Assembly (NCBI RefSeq): GCF_042186555.1
Contig: NC_133328.1
Coordinates: 58,513,431-58,577,430 of the forward strand
Source: Aquarana catesbeiana
Lineage: Eukaryota > Chordata > Amphibia > Anura > Ranidae
DNA length: 64,000 nucleotides
Direction: 5' to 3'
Below, piece by piece: positions 1 to 11,696 of this stretch. The translations under genes were made by a program, and so were the position numbers. The notes under the pieces were generated by a model that saw only the letters and a program-made list of their open reading frames with translations, was not told the DNA's origin and searched no databases. Every line of letters begins with the position of its first letter. The first letter of the stretch is position 1.

Positions 1-3000
1 GGTAAACTGTTATGCTCCCGCAGTCAGAAGGGAGCGTAAAGAGTTTCTGCAGACTCTTAGATTATTGCTGCCGGGAAGAATGGCTACTATCGTGACTGGA
101 GATTTAAACTGTATCAGGAAGAATGAAGATCGGAGAGGGCCAGGAGATGGGGGTGTGGATACAACCTCTAGAGTTCTTAATGATTTAATTGGGGATTTAA
201 GATGGAAAGACGCCGCTGTGATGGTAGAAGGGAGCACACCTTCACATACCTATTTTTCCGATAGTGGGGCTGTGTCTTCCCGTATTGATTTTTTCTTTCT
301 CTCTGAATTTTTGGAACCAACCAATTATAATACTACTGCTGTTTTGTTTTCTGATCACGTTATGATTTCTTGTAAGGTGGAGGTGGGAGGTGGAGTGAAG
401 TTTGGTGGTGGGTTGTGGAAATTGAACTGCTCTATTCTTGAGGATGAAGACGTGTGCCAGGAGTTTGAAGTGTTTTTTAAAAAATTGGTGCAGGTCAAAA
501 AAGAATATGAGAATATATTATTATGGTGGGATTGGATGAAAGAAAAGGTGGCGTTTTTTTTTAAACAAATATGTGCACGGAGGGCGAGAGAGAGGAAGGA
601 GATGGAGGGGATTTTGATGAGGAAAATACAGTTCTTGCACCGATGCAGAAGGATGGGTCTGACAGTCGATACAGAGTTGGAAGAGGTCAGGGCAGAAAGA
701 ACTGCTATGCTGAAAAGGAAGGGCAAGAAAATCATCTTTGAGTCTAAAATTCAGGATATGGAGGAAGGAGAGTGTTGTTCTCGGTTTTTCTTTAAAAAGG
801 TGGTGGACGCTAAAAAGGTGATGAGATCGGTTTTGGCCGGAGAGGTGGAGGTGGAAGGGGAAAGAATGATGGAGGAGGTGGTGTCTTTCTATAGAGAATT
901 ATATAAGGGGAGAAGTGTGGTGCGGGAAGAAGAACTGGCAGAATATTGTGAAGTGCTGGAAGAGTGCTTAGGGGAAGAGGAGGCAGCTGGTCTGACTGAC
1001 CCTGTGATGGAAAAGGAGGTGGAAAGTGCTTTAAATAGAATGCCCAAGAACAAGACCCCTGGACGAGATGGCTTCCCTGCAGAATTATATCTGAGGTTTT
1101 GGGCTCTGTTTAGGGAACATCTGTTGGAACTGATGAGATTCTGTGTAAGTTCTGGAACTGTCTCCCGCTCCATGAAAGAGGGGGCGATAACACTGATCTT
1201 TAAGAAAGGGGAAAGAAGGGACATCAGAAATTGGCGTCCGATCACACTGCTCAACACAGACTATAAATTACTGGCTAAGCTTTTGGCAAGTAGGTTGGGC
1301 ATGGTGGTTGAGAAGCTGGTAGGGGCGTGGCAGACTTGTGCGGTCCCTGGGCGCAGGATTATGGACAACTTTGTCCTGCTGAGAGATTTGTCATACTATG
1401 CTCAGATTAATAATAGACCTTTGGCCCTTTTGGGGATCGATCTAGAAAAGGCTTATGACAAAGTTTCACATAATTTTCTGTTTAAAGTGTTGGAGAAGAT
1501 GGGCCTGCCTGAGCCACTTCTGAAGGTTTTGAGGGGTCTTTATTCTGGTGTGGTGAGCCAGGTCCTAGTAAATGGGAATTTGTCGGATTTTTTTCCAGTT
1601 TTGCCTAGGGTTAGGCAGGGGTGCCCCCTCTCGCCTATTCTTTTTATTTGTGCCATTGAGCCCTTATTAAAACAGGTACAGAAGGACAAAGGCCTGAAGA
1701 GGATGTTTGTTCCAGGTAGTGGTGGTGGATGCATTAAGTCAGTATGTTACATGGATGATATCACCTTTACCTGCACTTCAGAAATGGATGTGAGAAGGGC
1801 GGAGTTACAGCTGAGCCTTTTCAGCAGCGTGTCCGGGTTGAATGTCAACTGGCACAAAAGCCAGGTCTGTGTTGTAAGTGGTTCATGCAAGTTGGAAAAC
1901 GTTAAAGTGACAGAGGATATTGTAATACTTGGAACGCACTTCGAAAGGAACCTATTAAATCAAGTCAATTCAGAAAAAGTGATGGGCAAAATCACAAAAA
2001 AGCTTGATTTTTGGAAGTCTAGATGCCTGAGGCTGACGGGTAAAACATTGGTCACCAAGGCAGTAATACTGCCGTTGCTGTTGTACTTCAGTATGGTATT
2101 CCCTCCTGGAGTTAGGTGGATTCAGAAAGTGACGCGTTGCCTCTTCATGTTTTTCTGGGGCGCAAGAATGGAGAGGGTCGCCAGAGTGGTGATTATTAAA
2201 AAGCCAGAATTGGGAGGTTATGGCTTCCTGGACGTTTTTACTTTCTTAGGTATGCATTTTTGGTTGGGGCATTATAAAACCTTTGTGAATGGTGGAAAAG
2301 TAGCATGCTTGATGAGATATTTGGCTGGCTGGTCCTTAGTTAAATGGGGTTGGTGTGGTAGGGATTTATCTAAACCGATGGCCTTGGTTCCCCCTTCGTT
2401 CTATCTCCGGTTGGAGCAGTTTTTTAGGGAGCGTAGGCTGGGGGAATTGGGGATCGGGGCAGTAGGGAAGGTTGGCCTGAAGAGATGGTTATATAGGGAT
2501 GATGTGGTGACCAATATCAGAGGACTTGGGTCCAGGCTGACTGAAGCATGCTGGAAGAGGTTTTCCGTTGCAGGAGTGACGAACAGGCAGAAGGAGATTG
2601 CCTGGATGGCCTTTCATAGGTGCTTATTGACAAGAACAAGCCAGAGATTTATCAAGAGTGGAAGTATGCCCAAGAACAGGATGTGGAGGACTAGAGACGG
2701 CGGAACATGCACTTTTTGAGTGCTCTTTTGTGCGGGAAGTAAGGAGGAAGTTGACACCTATAGTAGGTGTAGTCCTTGGAGTTCAGGATATGGATTTTGT
2801 CTGTTGGTTTTTTGGGTTGGTGGAGGGCAATGTGTCTAGACAAAGGAAGGTGTGGATTTTTATGGCTATTTTGAGAGAGGTGTTGTAGGATGTAAGGTGT
2901 TGGGAGTTGAGAGGAGGGCGGGCTGCAACGGAGGAGGATTGTGTCAATTTATGTTTGGCTAAATTGTATGTGGTGCTGTTGGTGGATAGGAGGAGGATGG

Positions 3001-3140
3001 GTATGGAAGAGGCGGATGAGTTTTGGAAGTGGGGAAGGTGGAAGGGTGGGGGAGGAGGGATATGAGGATTGTATTTTACTTACCTGTGTGATTTTTTATG
3101 CATTTTTTATAAAAAGAAAAAAATTAGTAAATAAGAAAAG
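1..3140 (+). mobile_element. Tx1/L1-like non-LTR retrotransposon (LINE), 5' end outside the window
   Basis: The segment holds an endonuclease-reverse transcriptase frame open from base 2, a C-terminal Cys/His motif, a short 3' region and an A-rich tail at about 3107-3140. The domain order (apurinic-type endonuclease, reverse transcriptase, CCHC-like tail) is that of the L1/Tx1 group. The 5' end lies left of the window. I could not find a target-site duplication because one flank is missing. The clade call rests on motif order and general likeness. Confidence 0.8.
2..3065 (+). pseudogene. LINE ORF2: endonuclease-reverse transcriptase, 5' partial, two defects near the end
   Basis: The product would nick target DNA and copy the LINE RNA there. 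Endonuclease motifs come first: GDLN near base 100, SRID near 280 and SDH near 350. The reverse transcriptase follows, with LEKAYDKV (motif A) near 1445, RQGCPLSP (motif B) near 1612 and YMDD (motif C) at 1748-1759. The frame is open from base 2 to a stop at 2717-2719. The Cys/His motif (CPR..CGG..ETAEHALFEC) lies in another frame from about 2658, so a frameshift falls near 2650-2700. That second frame meets TAG at 2886-2888, but reads on in a coding-like way to TGA at 3063-3065, which suggests the TAG is a mutation. Homology is clear; the copy is probably dead, with only two visible defects. Confidence 0.82.
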
Positions 3141-3141
3141 A

Positions 3142-4417
3142 ACTTACCTGAATGATGATTGAAGCACAGTACTAGAAAGAATCGATGTTTTGGTTCTTGA
3201 TGGACGAGTATTGTTTGCTGGATCTGAAAGGAAAAAAAAAAAAAAAATCTGTTCTGATCAGTTTCCAGAGGAGGCGCTGTGCTACTCTCAAAGGGGAGAG
3301 CCAGCAAATCCAATGGTGATATAGTGCCTGGAAAGGCGGTTTCAGCAGGGACTATGCCAAGCTGCCCGACAGATACTGGGGGCTGGCCGATGGTTGAGGC
3401 TGAGCCGTCCGGAAGAGTGCTCCTGGTGAGGATGGGTGCTGCATCTGTGTCTGACCAGAGGGTCGGGTGCCTCGCCTTCTGGCCTAGATTGTGGTAGCTC
3501 TAGCTACGGACAGTTTTTCAGGAGAGAACACTTACTCCTCCTTTGGGAGGGGAGGGAGTGGCTAGTATTTCCCGAATGTAATTAGGAAGGAGTGATGGGA
3601 GCGACGGTGGGGCCTGATGGTAAAGGGCTCTCACCAAGCTCCCTGAACTTCATGCCTTTCTGCCTGGAGTGGGGGCTGATGTGGTCTGGGTCGCTGGTCA
3701 GGGTTGGTCCTGAAAGCCTATGGAGTATGTGCCCCTGGAGTGGCAGTCCAGGGGTGCCAAAAAAATCACTGTGAGCGAGGGTCACTTTGATTTGAGTCAC
3801 CACGGTAACTGCACCATATGACACGCTTTTTAGCACCTGCCTCTTGGGCCAGGCCTTTTGGCTAGGACCAGAGGAATTTTTTTATTCCTGGCCGGAGGGC
3901 CTGGTCATTGTTTTACACAATGGCCACCTTTTCACTCTCCTCTCCACTTATTCCTTCCCCACTTTATTTATTTATTGCCTATGTTTGTCACTTTTTGTAT
4001 TTTTGTGCTGTACATGGTTTGTTGCACTGTGTGATGAGTAGGGTTGCAGGTCCTCGGGCCTGCCGTGAAAGTCTTGGGAAGGGGTGGACATTGCCTTTTG
4101 GCTTGGTTTGCTCTCTCTCATGGGGTCTCCCTTCGGGGGAGCCCCACCTAGTACTTGGGTGGGTCTGTTTCAGCAGGCCCTCCAGAGAATGTGGTCTGTC
4201 TGGTTTCGGCCAGATGGACCAAGTGTAAGTACCCTTGTCCCCATCTGGAGCCTAACACCCCGGGGATTCAGGGCAAGGTCCTCCAAATTTTAGAGGGCTT
4301 GTGTACCCGTTGCACTTTTTTGTGTTTCACCCTTTATGTGTATGCACATTTTTTTGGCACCGGGTGAAGTTTTTGGGTGTGTTTGCACACCATAGGCTTT
4401 CAAAAAAAGAAAAAAAA
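3142..4417. other. Unassigned segment between the LINE and a hAT-like MITE
   Basis: No convincing gene. The stretch has an A-run at about 3232-3247, G-rich sequence, and a short hairpin-like GGGGGAGCCCC near 4136. Its composition resembles a LINE 5' untranslated region or an LTR fragment, but I cannot show either. An A-rich run at 4403-4419 precedes the next element. Confidence 0.35.
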
Positions 4418-4425
4418 AATTGATT

Positions 4426-4932
4426 CAGGGGCATTGCTAGGTCTACAAAAGATCTGGGGCTAGAGCCCATAGCAGCGAAGTAAACAAAGTCATCAGCTTG
4501 GGCAGGCATACACTTACATCAGGGTCCCCAGAGAGCCCCCCTTACATCAGGGCCCCAAGAGAGCCATCCCCAGAGAGCCCCCCTTACACCAGAGTCCCCA
4601 GAGAGCCCACGCCTTGCATCAGTGTCCCCAGAGAGCCCCCCCCTTACATCAGGGTCCCCAGAGAGCCCCCCACTTACTTCAGGGTCCCTAGAGAGACACT
4701 CCTTACATCAGGGTCACCAGAGAGAGGGCGGGCAGTGAGAGATTATGTAATCTCTCTGCTCTTCCGGCCGCCTGACTCTCCCAGGCTGCCTGTCCACTCT
4801 CCGGTTCTCCCGTGCCGCCCACCGCACTACTGCAGAGAGGCCACGGCTCGGTAGTGGACCGGGGCCCTGTGTTAGGGGACCCCTGAGACTCGGGGCTATA
4901 GCCCCAAAAGCCACCCCCTAGTGACACCACTG
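4426..4932. mobile_element. hAT-like MITE with internal minisatellite
   Basis: The ends are inverted: CAGGGGCATTGCTAGG at the left against CAGTGGTGTCACTAGG read from the right, both followed by a GGGGCTA-GCCC motif. The flanks are AATTGATT (4418-4425) and CATTGATT (4933-4940), a 7 of 8 match that fits the 8-bp duplication of hAT elements. No transposase is encoded. Confidence 0.65.
4511..4728. repeat. Minisatellite, about 27-bp unit, roughly eight copies
   Basis: Units centred on CATCAGGGTCCCCAGAGAG repeat with small changes in a C-run. They are inside the hAT-like MITE and may have expanded there. Confidence 0.8.
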
Positions 4933-5026
4933 CATTGATTATTCGCTGTTGCTTGTACAGTACAGCGACAATTTGGCACAATGTCTCCAGGTGTAGGATA
5001 CCATAAACATAATGTAGGATGTCTTA

Positions 5027-5396
5027 TGGCCCGTACACACGATCCGAAAATCGGACGACAAATCGTCCAACTTTTTTCGCTTAATAGTCGTAAGTAGAGA
5101 TTGAATATGTTTCTAAAGTCACGAAAATTCTCGTACAACAGAAAAAAAAAATCGGAAGTGATGTCATGCATTGTTGTTTATTTGTATTGTATTTTCGGAT
5201 GACAACTGTACTGACTAAATGAAAATCGTACAATCTGGTATCATACGAGAAAAATTTTCGTGCTTGTCCGATCGAATAATATCGGATGAATTGTCGTGAT
5301 TGGCTCTCCAAAGCTCTGTACTAACGATCTGATTATCGTACGATTGCATCGAATGCGGTATTTTTTGCCCGATTTTCAGATCGTGTGTACGGACCA
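5027..5396. mobile_element. Harbinger-type MITE, 370 bp
   Basis: Inverted ends TGGCCCGTACACACGATC (left) and TGGTCCGTACACACGATC (read from the right). Flanks are TTA (5024-5026) and TGA (5397-5399), close to the 3-bp TWA target of PIF/Harbinger elements. The GTACACACGATC core is shared with the larger element at 29395-33625. Confidence 0.7.
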
Positions 5397-5400
5397 TGAT

Positions 5401-5734
5401 GGCCCATTCACACCATATGCTTTAGGCTGTGTTGGGCATCCTTGCTGAATGCAGTCCTAGCACATAGACACCTATTGTGTCCTATGTGTTTAGTGTACAC
5501 CACTGTGCTGCAGTGGCATGTGCTGAAACAGAGTAGGATGTGCACTACCTTTATTTACCGCACAGTGTTGCACTACACAAGCATCGCAACAATCTGCTGT
5601 GAATAAAATTAATGAAATATCACTTTGTGACATTTCAATAAAGTTGTTAAAAAAAGAAAGTCAACAGCATTGGCACTGTTTTATTCTCAGCGCACACCAG
5701 CGCTTCCTTTGTGCCTGCTGGTGTGAATGACCTC
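5401..5734. mobile_element. MITE of the TTCACACC-ended group, approximate limits
   Basis: GGCCCATTCACACCA at the left pairs with GAGGTCATTCACACCAGC read from the right end. It begins within a few bases of the end of the previous MITE. The target duplication is not clear. Confidence 0.45.
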
Positions 5735-6266
5735 TTGGATCCCTAGTTTAGTTGTGGTGCATGGCTAATGCGAAGGCAAGAAATTGGGGTAATTAATTTA
5801 AAATATCTCACAGTGAAGGTTTAGGAGATATTTACAGTACCTATAGGTAAGCCTTATTATAGACTTACCTATAGGTAAGAGTCAGAGATGGGAGTTTTCT
5901 CCCATTTAAAGTGAACTTTTCCCTCAAACACCGAAAATCACTGGAGCATGCACTCCTGAGTACAGATCCCTAAAGATATATTACAGCTTATCATTAGATG
6001 TGGTGGCTTCCTTTTTTTTTTTTTATTTAGTCTTTCTTTCTTCTGTTTTTACCTAGTGAACCTGCCAGTAAAACACCTCCTGTATTAGGGTACTCTGGAT
6101 GAGGGAGCACAGGGGGCACCTTTGGACAGCAGCATTGTCAGCCTGGAGAGAGGAGAGTGTTAGATGTATTATCAGATTTAAATACACTAACAAATTGAAG
6201 CTCCACTTCAGCTGATACTTTATAATCAGTTACAGCAACAGTTTTTTTTTCCCTTTTGGGACAAAC
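5735..6266. other. Intergenic DNA, no gene seen
   Basis: AT-rich with T-runs near 6011-6022. TTTAAAGTGAAC near 5907 looks like one end of the TTAA-flanked MITE family, but I could not pair it with a second end. Confidence 0.5.
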
Positions 6267-6760
6267 TTTTTTTTTCTCATAAAATTTTTATTGAAAAATA
6301 ATACAAGATATAAACAAAGATCTTGAACAACAGTGGTACAAGGAAATGTTAATAACACCACAATGCGCCAACAGAAAAAGGGGGAGATCATTTCAGCATA
6401 AGTTATACCTAGTAAACAGATGAGTGGGTTTGCCTTATGATTCTACCAGTATATGGGGTTTGTCTGTTAGCAATCCTAATTGGAATTGCTCGCTCTCTTT
6501 TGGCAGACACTGAGGCTAGTTAGGGTAGTGATGGAAGGAGTGTTTTCAATTGATTGTGATATAGCTCTATTTAAATTGAGTTATTAACAGTGAAAGAGGA
6601 GGGGAGGACAGCCGTAGGTGTGTCCTGTGCGTATCTGCCAAAGCGAGTGAATGAGGAGAATTTGAAGATGGTAGGTTTTGTTGGTGATTGGGCGTCATAT
6701 GTGGATGTGGATATATAAGTGGGGTATGGGGGAGGGGGGGGGGTCTAAGATCACATCTAA
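6267..6760 (-). mobile_element. Probable 5'-truncated LINE 3' end, reverse orientation
   Basis: On the minus strand the sequence ends TTTTCAATAAAAATTTTATG and then an A-run. This is a polyadenylation-type signal just before a poly(A) tail, typical of a LINE 3' end. The upstream limit near 6760 is a guess and no reverse transcriptase is visible, so a SINE or retrocopy tail is possible. Confidence 0.42.
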
Positions 6761-7274
6761 GAATTGGTAAGCTGCAGTATAATAAATGCTTGCTTTTGGG
6801 TTTAATATGGCTTTATTTTATTATATGACTTCCTGGTCTATAGAGGCACTGGTGATGTAGCCAGTGCCTTCCAGGGAAATCTCATAGGTAAAACTGTGTA
6901 GAAAACAAAAGAATGATTGGGCTCTTCCTGGGATCTCTACCCAGATCTGGAGTTGACTTCATCAGTGGGCCGGCAGCGAAAATGTGGATGAAAAATGCGA
7001 CCACCAATGCTATTTATGAGTCAAGGTGTGGGCGTGGGTCTGGAGGGGGAGGAGGGGAAGAGGCACATTAGCCTATGGCTATATACATAAGAAGATGGCA
7101 GGTGATGTTCACTAATGAGTGTAGTTTTCATCTGCTCTTAAAGAAATTGTGACAGAATAAAATGGGGGAGGGGGGTTGGGGTCTGCTTTAATAGGTTCTG
7201 TTTAGCGATCTAAACATCACTTTTATTAGAAAGTATGGAAAAGTTTTTGTTTAGACTGGAGTTCTTTAAAGCGC
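6761..7274. other. Intergenic DNA, no gene seen
   Basis: Mixed sequence with G-runs near 6728 and 7165. No open frame has a recognisable domain. Confidence 0.5.
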
Positions 7275-7670
7275 TTAAAGCAGAACTCCAGTCATTTTTT
7301 CATCTTTCCATTTATTAAATCTTCTGCCCTTGTTGTTTTAACTTTGGATAGTAAAACATTTCTTTTCTGCCAGTAAATACCTTATACAGCCCACTTCCTG
7401 TTTCTTGTCTGGTAAAAAGCCTAGGCTTTTGACATCATGTACAGCTCTCTCTCTCTCACTCTCGTGAGAGTTTGCCAAGAAGGGAGGGGGGTGAGTCATA
7501 AGAGGGCCAATGAGAGCTGCAGAGCTGGAGGTGTGCCTCTGTGTGTCTGTGTAAATCCAGGAAGTGAACAGGCAGCAAGTTCAGCTGCCCACAGTTAAAA
7601 TTGTTGCAGCCAGACTCAGTAAAGGGAGATTTCTGCAGCATATTTAGCAAGTACAGAATCACAGTATATA

Positions 7671-9245
7671 CAGTCAGGTACATAAATATTGGGACTTCGA
7701 CACAATTCTAATCTTTTTGGCTCTATACACCACCACAATGGATTTGAAATGAAACAACATGTGCTTTAACTGCAGACTTTCAGCTTTAATTTGAGGATAT
7801 TTACATCCAAATCAGGTGAACAGTGTAGGAATTACAACAGTTTGTATATGTGCCTCCCACTTTTTAAGGGACCAAAAGTAATGGGACAATTGGCTGCTCA
7901 GCTGTTCCATGGCCAGGTGTGTGTTATTCCCTCATTATCCCATTAACAAGGAGAAGATAAAAGGTCCAGAGTTAATTTCAAGTGTGCAATTTGCATTTGG
8001 AATCTGTTACTGTCAACTCTCAATATAAGATCCAAAGAGCTGTCACTATCAGTGAAGCAAGCCATCATTAGGCTGAATAAACAAAACAAACCCATCAGAG
8101 AGATAGCAGAAACATTAGGTGTGGCCAAATCAACTGTTTGGAACATCCTTAAAAAGAAAGAACACACCGGTGAGCTCAGCAACACCAAAAGACCCGGAAG
8201 ACCACGGAAAGCAACTGTGGTGGATGACCGAAGAATTCTTTCCCTGGTGAAGAAAACACCCTTCACAACAGTTGGCCAGATCAAGAACACTCTCCAGGAG
8301 GTAAGTGTATGTGTGTCAAAGTCAACAATCAAGAGAAGACTTCACCAGAGCGAATACAGAGGGTTCACCACAAGATGTAAACCATTGGTCAGCCTCAGGC
8401 CAGATTAGAGTTTGCCAAACAACATCTAAAAAAGCCTTCACAGTTCTGGAACAACATCCTATGGACAGAAGAGACCAAGATCAACTTGTACCAGAGTGAT
8501 GGGAAGAGAAGAGTATGGAGAAGGAAAGGAACTGCTCATGATCCAAAGCATACCACCTCATCAGTGAAGCATGGTGGTGGTAGTGTCACGGCGTGGGCAT
8601 GTATGGCTGCCAATGGAACTGGTTCTCTTGTATTTATTGATGATGTGACTGCTGACAAAAGCAGCAGGATGAATTCTGAAGTGTTTCAGGCAATATTATC
8701 TGCTCATATTCAGAAAAATGCTTCAGAACTCATTGGACGACGCTTCACAGTGCAGATGGACAATGACCCGAAGCATACTGCGAAAGCAACCAAAGAGTTT
8801 TTTAAGGGAAAGAAGTGGAATGTTATGTAATGGCCAAGTCAATCACCTGACCTGAATCCGGCTGAGCATGCATTTCACTTGCTGAAGACAAAACTAAAGG
8901 AAAAATGCCCCAAGAACAAGCAGGAACTGAAGACAGTTGCAGTAGAGGCCTGGCAGAGCATCACCAGGGATGAAACCCAGCGTTTGGTGATGTCTATGCG
9001 TTCCACACTTCAGGCTGTAATTGACTGCAAAGGATTTGCAACCAAGTATTAAAGAGTGAAAGTTTGAGGGATGATTGTTAATCTGTCCTATTACTTTTAG
9101 TCCCTTAAAAAGTGGGAGGAACATATATAAACTGTTGTAATTCCTACACCGTTCACCTGATTTGGATGTAAAATCAATTTTGGTGGTGTATATAGCCAAA
9201 TAGATTAGAATTGTGTCAATGTCCCAATATTTATGGACCTGACTG
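7671..9245 (+). mobile_element. Tc1-like DNA transposon, 1575 bp
   Basis: Inverted ends CAGTCAGGTACATAAATATT and CAGTCAGGTCCATAAATATT (from the right) lie between TA dinucleotides. The length is typical for Tc1. The related MITE at 11697-12176 shows the same sequence uninterrupted, so the insertion point is confirmed inside this window. Confidence 0.92.
8025..9052 (+). pseudogene. Tc1-type transposase, broken
   Basis: The product would bind the inverted ends and cut and paste the element. The N-terminal helix-turn-helix region contains KQAIIRLNKQ and the GRPRK hook near 8190. Later come VKHGGGSV, QMDNDPKHTAK (second Asp) and SPDLNPAEH (third acidic residue), matching DD34E transposases. The expected first codon looks mutated to ATA at 8025-8027; this is inferred from the family. 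A 1-nt frameshift falls near 8380-8402, and TAA at 8827-8829 replaces a codon before WPSQSPDLNP. The first catalytic position reads Glu (codon 8468-8470, WTEETK) where Asp is usual. TAA at 9050-9052 ends the frame. Confidence 0.9.
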
Positions 9246-9336
9246 TATAAAAAAAATATGCAAAGTGGTTGGAGAGAAGCTTCAAAATGGCAAAGATGTT
9301 TTTTTTACAAATTATTTGAGCATAATTCCTCTTTAA

Positions 9337-9746
9337 CTTGGAAAAGATTAGAATGACAGTCTTCTGTTTTGACATGACATTAAACACAAATGTTTTAGAC
9401 ACTTTGATTGCTACAATGTTATTTCTGGAGAAAGCATTTTCTGTCTGCTAAATATTCCCCAGCCACCGCCACTGTCAACTTGTGTTGTTGCAATTTAAAA
9501 AATGATTTTTTTACATCCTATAAATACCACTCAAATTAAACCATAATTTGCATAATTAAAAGGCATGCATATCATTAATATGAGACTGCTCCCTAACATT
9601 AATTATAATGTGTTTAACCTCTTAACCAAAAAAACAGTATGGAAATATTGTAGTGGTATTATAAAGAAACCACAAAAGGATTTTTTTTTTCTACCCGGCT
9701 TTTATTTTATCCAGTAGGTGGCGCCCAATTCCTGCTTTTCCAAACA
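9337..9746. other. AT-rich intergenic DNA
   Basis: No gene seen. A-rich and T-rich runs and a GTAGGTGGCGCC motif near 9716. Confidence 0.5.
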
Positions 9747-9754
9747 GACTAGAC

Positions 9755-10130
9755 CAGGGGTGTCAAACTAAATTTCATCGCAGGCCACATCAGCATTATG
9801 GTTACCTTCAAAGGGCCAGTTGTATCTGTAAGACTATATAAATTTATCTGGGGCTTTTTTTTGAGAGAATAGGTGCAGGAACTCAAACAAGCCTTCCCCC
9901 CACTGAACTGAATCAAATGGTGAGTGTGGCCAAATTGCAGTAACAGCACAAGGATCTTAAAGGGACAGTAAATACCAGGAGTACATTATGTGCGGAGTTC
10001 AGGGATGTGCTGGGATGTGCAGAGTGCAGGGTTTAGGGGTGCCTTATGCACAGAGTGCAGGGTTGGACATGCACATGAAATGGTCTGGTGGGCCGGATTT
10101 GGCCAGCGGGCCTTGTGTTCGACACATGTG
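9755..10130. mobile_element. hAT-like MITE, 376 bp
   Basis: The left end CAGGGGTGTCAAACT pairs with CACATGTGTCGAACACAAG read from the right. Flanks GACTAGAC (9747-9754) and GACTAGAT (10131-10138) match at 7 of 8, as for a hAT target duplication. No coding capacity is seen. Confidence 0.75.
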
Positions 10131-11692
10131 GACTAGATCTTTGTAAAAGGCAATTCCTCCACCTCTCTGATGAGCTACTATGGGTGATAAGGCCAATGGT
10201 AGACTGTGTAATGTTTATAAGGGAGGTGGCCAGCTCAGACGTTGGCACTCCCATAGACTTACATTGCTGTGTCTACAGTAATTCTATTGAAATAAAGAGT
10301 TGTACCTTGGAAAGGACAGCACAGAGATCAATAAAGGTTAAGTTCACCTTCAGAACATGTTGCATGTTCCACCCGTATTTATAATGAAACATGTAACATG
10401 TGCCACCTCTCCCCCAAAATCCCCTCCCTGAGACAGCAGGCAGGGGTTCCTCTCCCTGCACCAGCTGTCACTTTTTAAAACTGCGTGGGGAAAAGAACCC
10501 CGCCCACATAGCCATGTTATTTATTCATAAGAATCTGTGAATGAATGAACTACAAGTCACATCTTCCACTGCAGCAGATGGATTTGTACTTCCAATGGGC
10601 TGCAGGGGCGCTGGTAAGCATGCTCATAGACCACAATGACATGTCCTCCTGTCTTTCAAACAGGAAGCCCATACACAGGAATGAGCTGAAAGCTGGAGGA
10701 CATGTCTGCAGGTGCCCACATTGCACCCCTGATCTACTGATCGATGGCATGAGAAGGAAAGAACTGGGGCATGGTCAGGTCATGGTCAGATCATAGATGG
10801 CATGAGAAGGAAAGAACTGGGGCATGGTCAGATCATAGACTGAACTCATTGGAGCAAGCCCAGCAAGAAGATGTGACCATTGCATTCCCTGCCACAGATG
10901 ATTGGCCAAGTACAGGTGAGAGCTTTCTGGTGGGTTTGCTCACATGGGCTCAGACTAGGGTACAAACTCAAGCTTATTCCTATACAGGAATAAAGAAAAT
11001 GGCAGCTCAGGACCCAATGTGCAGCAAAAGATCACAGAAGGGCAACACTGGAACCCGGTGTTATCAGGGGACGGCTGTAAGAACCCCCGAAGAGATAGCT
11101 AGGCTCCTGATGGCATGCAATGGCGCATACGCTGTAGAGTACCCTGAGGCCTCCTAGAATTTGTGACATCTGTATCCCCAGAAGCTGCGGATGACTGGGA
11201 CATCATTCTGGCTTAGGCAAGAATCCATGGAAGTGCAGAAGGGGACAAAATTAAAAGTAAAAAAATTATTAAATAATTAAAAAATAAAATTGCCCAATTG
11301 TGAGATTGGTGTGGGTAGGAGTTTAGTGATGAAGAGTCGGTGGAAGGGGGGAGATTTGATTTTGTACATTGCACTTACCTTCTGAAGTCCTTTCTGAAGG
11401 TAATTCCAGAAGTTTTTTCTTTTTAAAAAGTATTGCTTATGGATGATTGAAGTGAAACAATCTTCACTAGGCTAAGCAAGGATACTATCCTTTTTTATCC
11501 TAGTAAATCAACCCAACTGTCTCCCAGCTTAGAGCATTTATCTTCCCTCTGTCTTCCCTCGCAGCATTTCTTCAAATGATTAAAAATAAAAACCCTTCGT
11601 TAGCTGGAAAACTCTTCTCTTTTCTTTAACCACCTCACTGCTGGGGCAATTTTTTAATGTTTCATACACATGATAAAATCAGCATCAGAAAA
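10131..11692. other. Intergenic DNA with a short tandem duplication
   Basis: No gene recognised. The 10771-11157 frame is open by chance: it crosses the tandem duplication and has no domain. Confidence 0.5.
10743..10848. repeat. Tandem duplication, 53-bp period, two copies
   Basis: GATGGCATGAGAAGGAAAGA begins at 10743 and again at 10796. The two copies are nearly identical, so the duplication is recent. Confidence 0.85.
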
Positions 11693-11696
11693 CTAA

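Larger units (their letters stand above)
7279..9332. mobile_element. TTAA-flanked MITE interrupted by a Tc1 element
   Basis: Flanked by TTAA at 7275-7278 and 9333-9336. The ends AGCAGAACTCCAG and AGAGGAATTATG (read from the right) resemble the ends of the sister copy at 11697-12176. TTAA duplications are typical of piggyBac-type transposition, but no piggyBac protein is present. The Tc1 at 7671-9245 splits it; without that insert it is about 480 bp. Confidence 0.65.

Noticed and set aside
4498..4854. Pro/Arg-rich frame, or a possible CRISPR-like array
   Set aside because: The array is a minisatellite with near-identical units and no unique spacers. It lies inside a MITE in vertebrate-type DNA.
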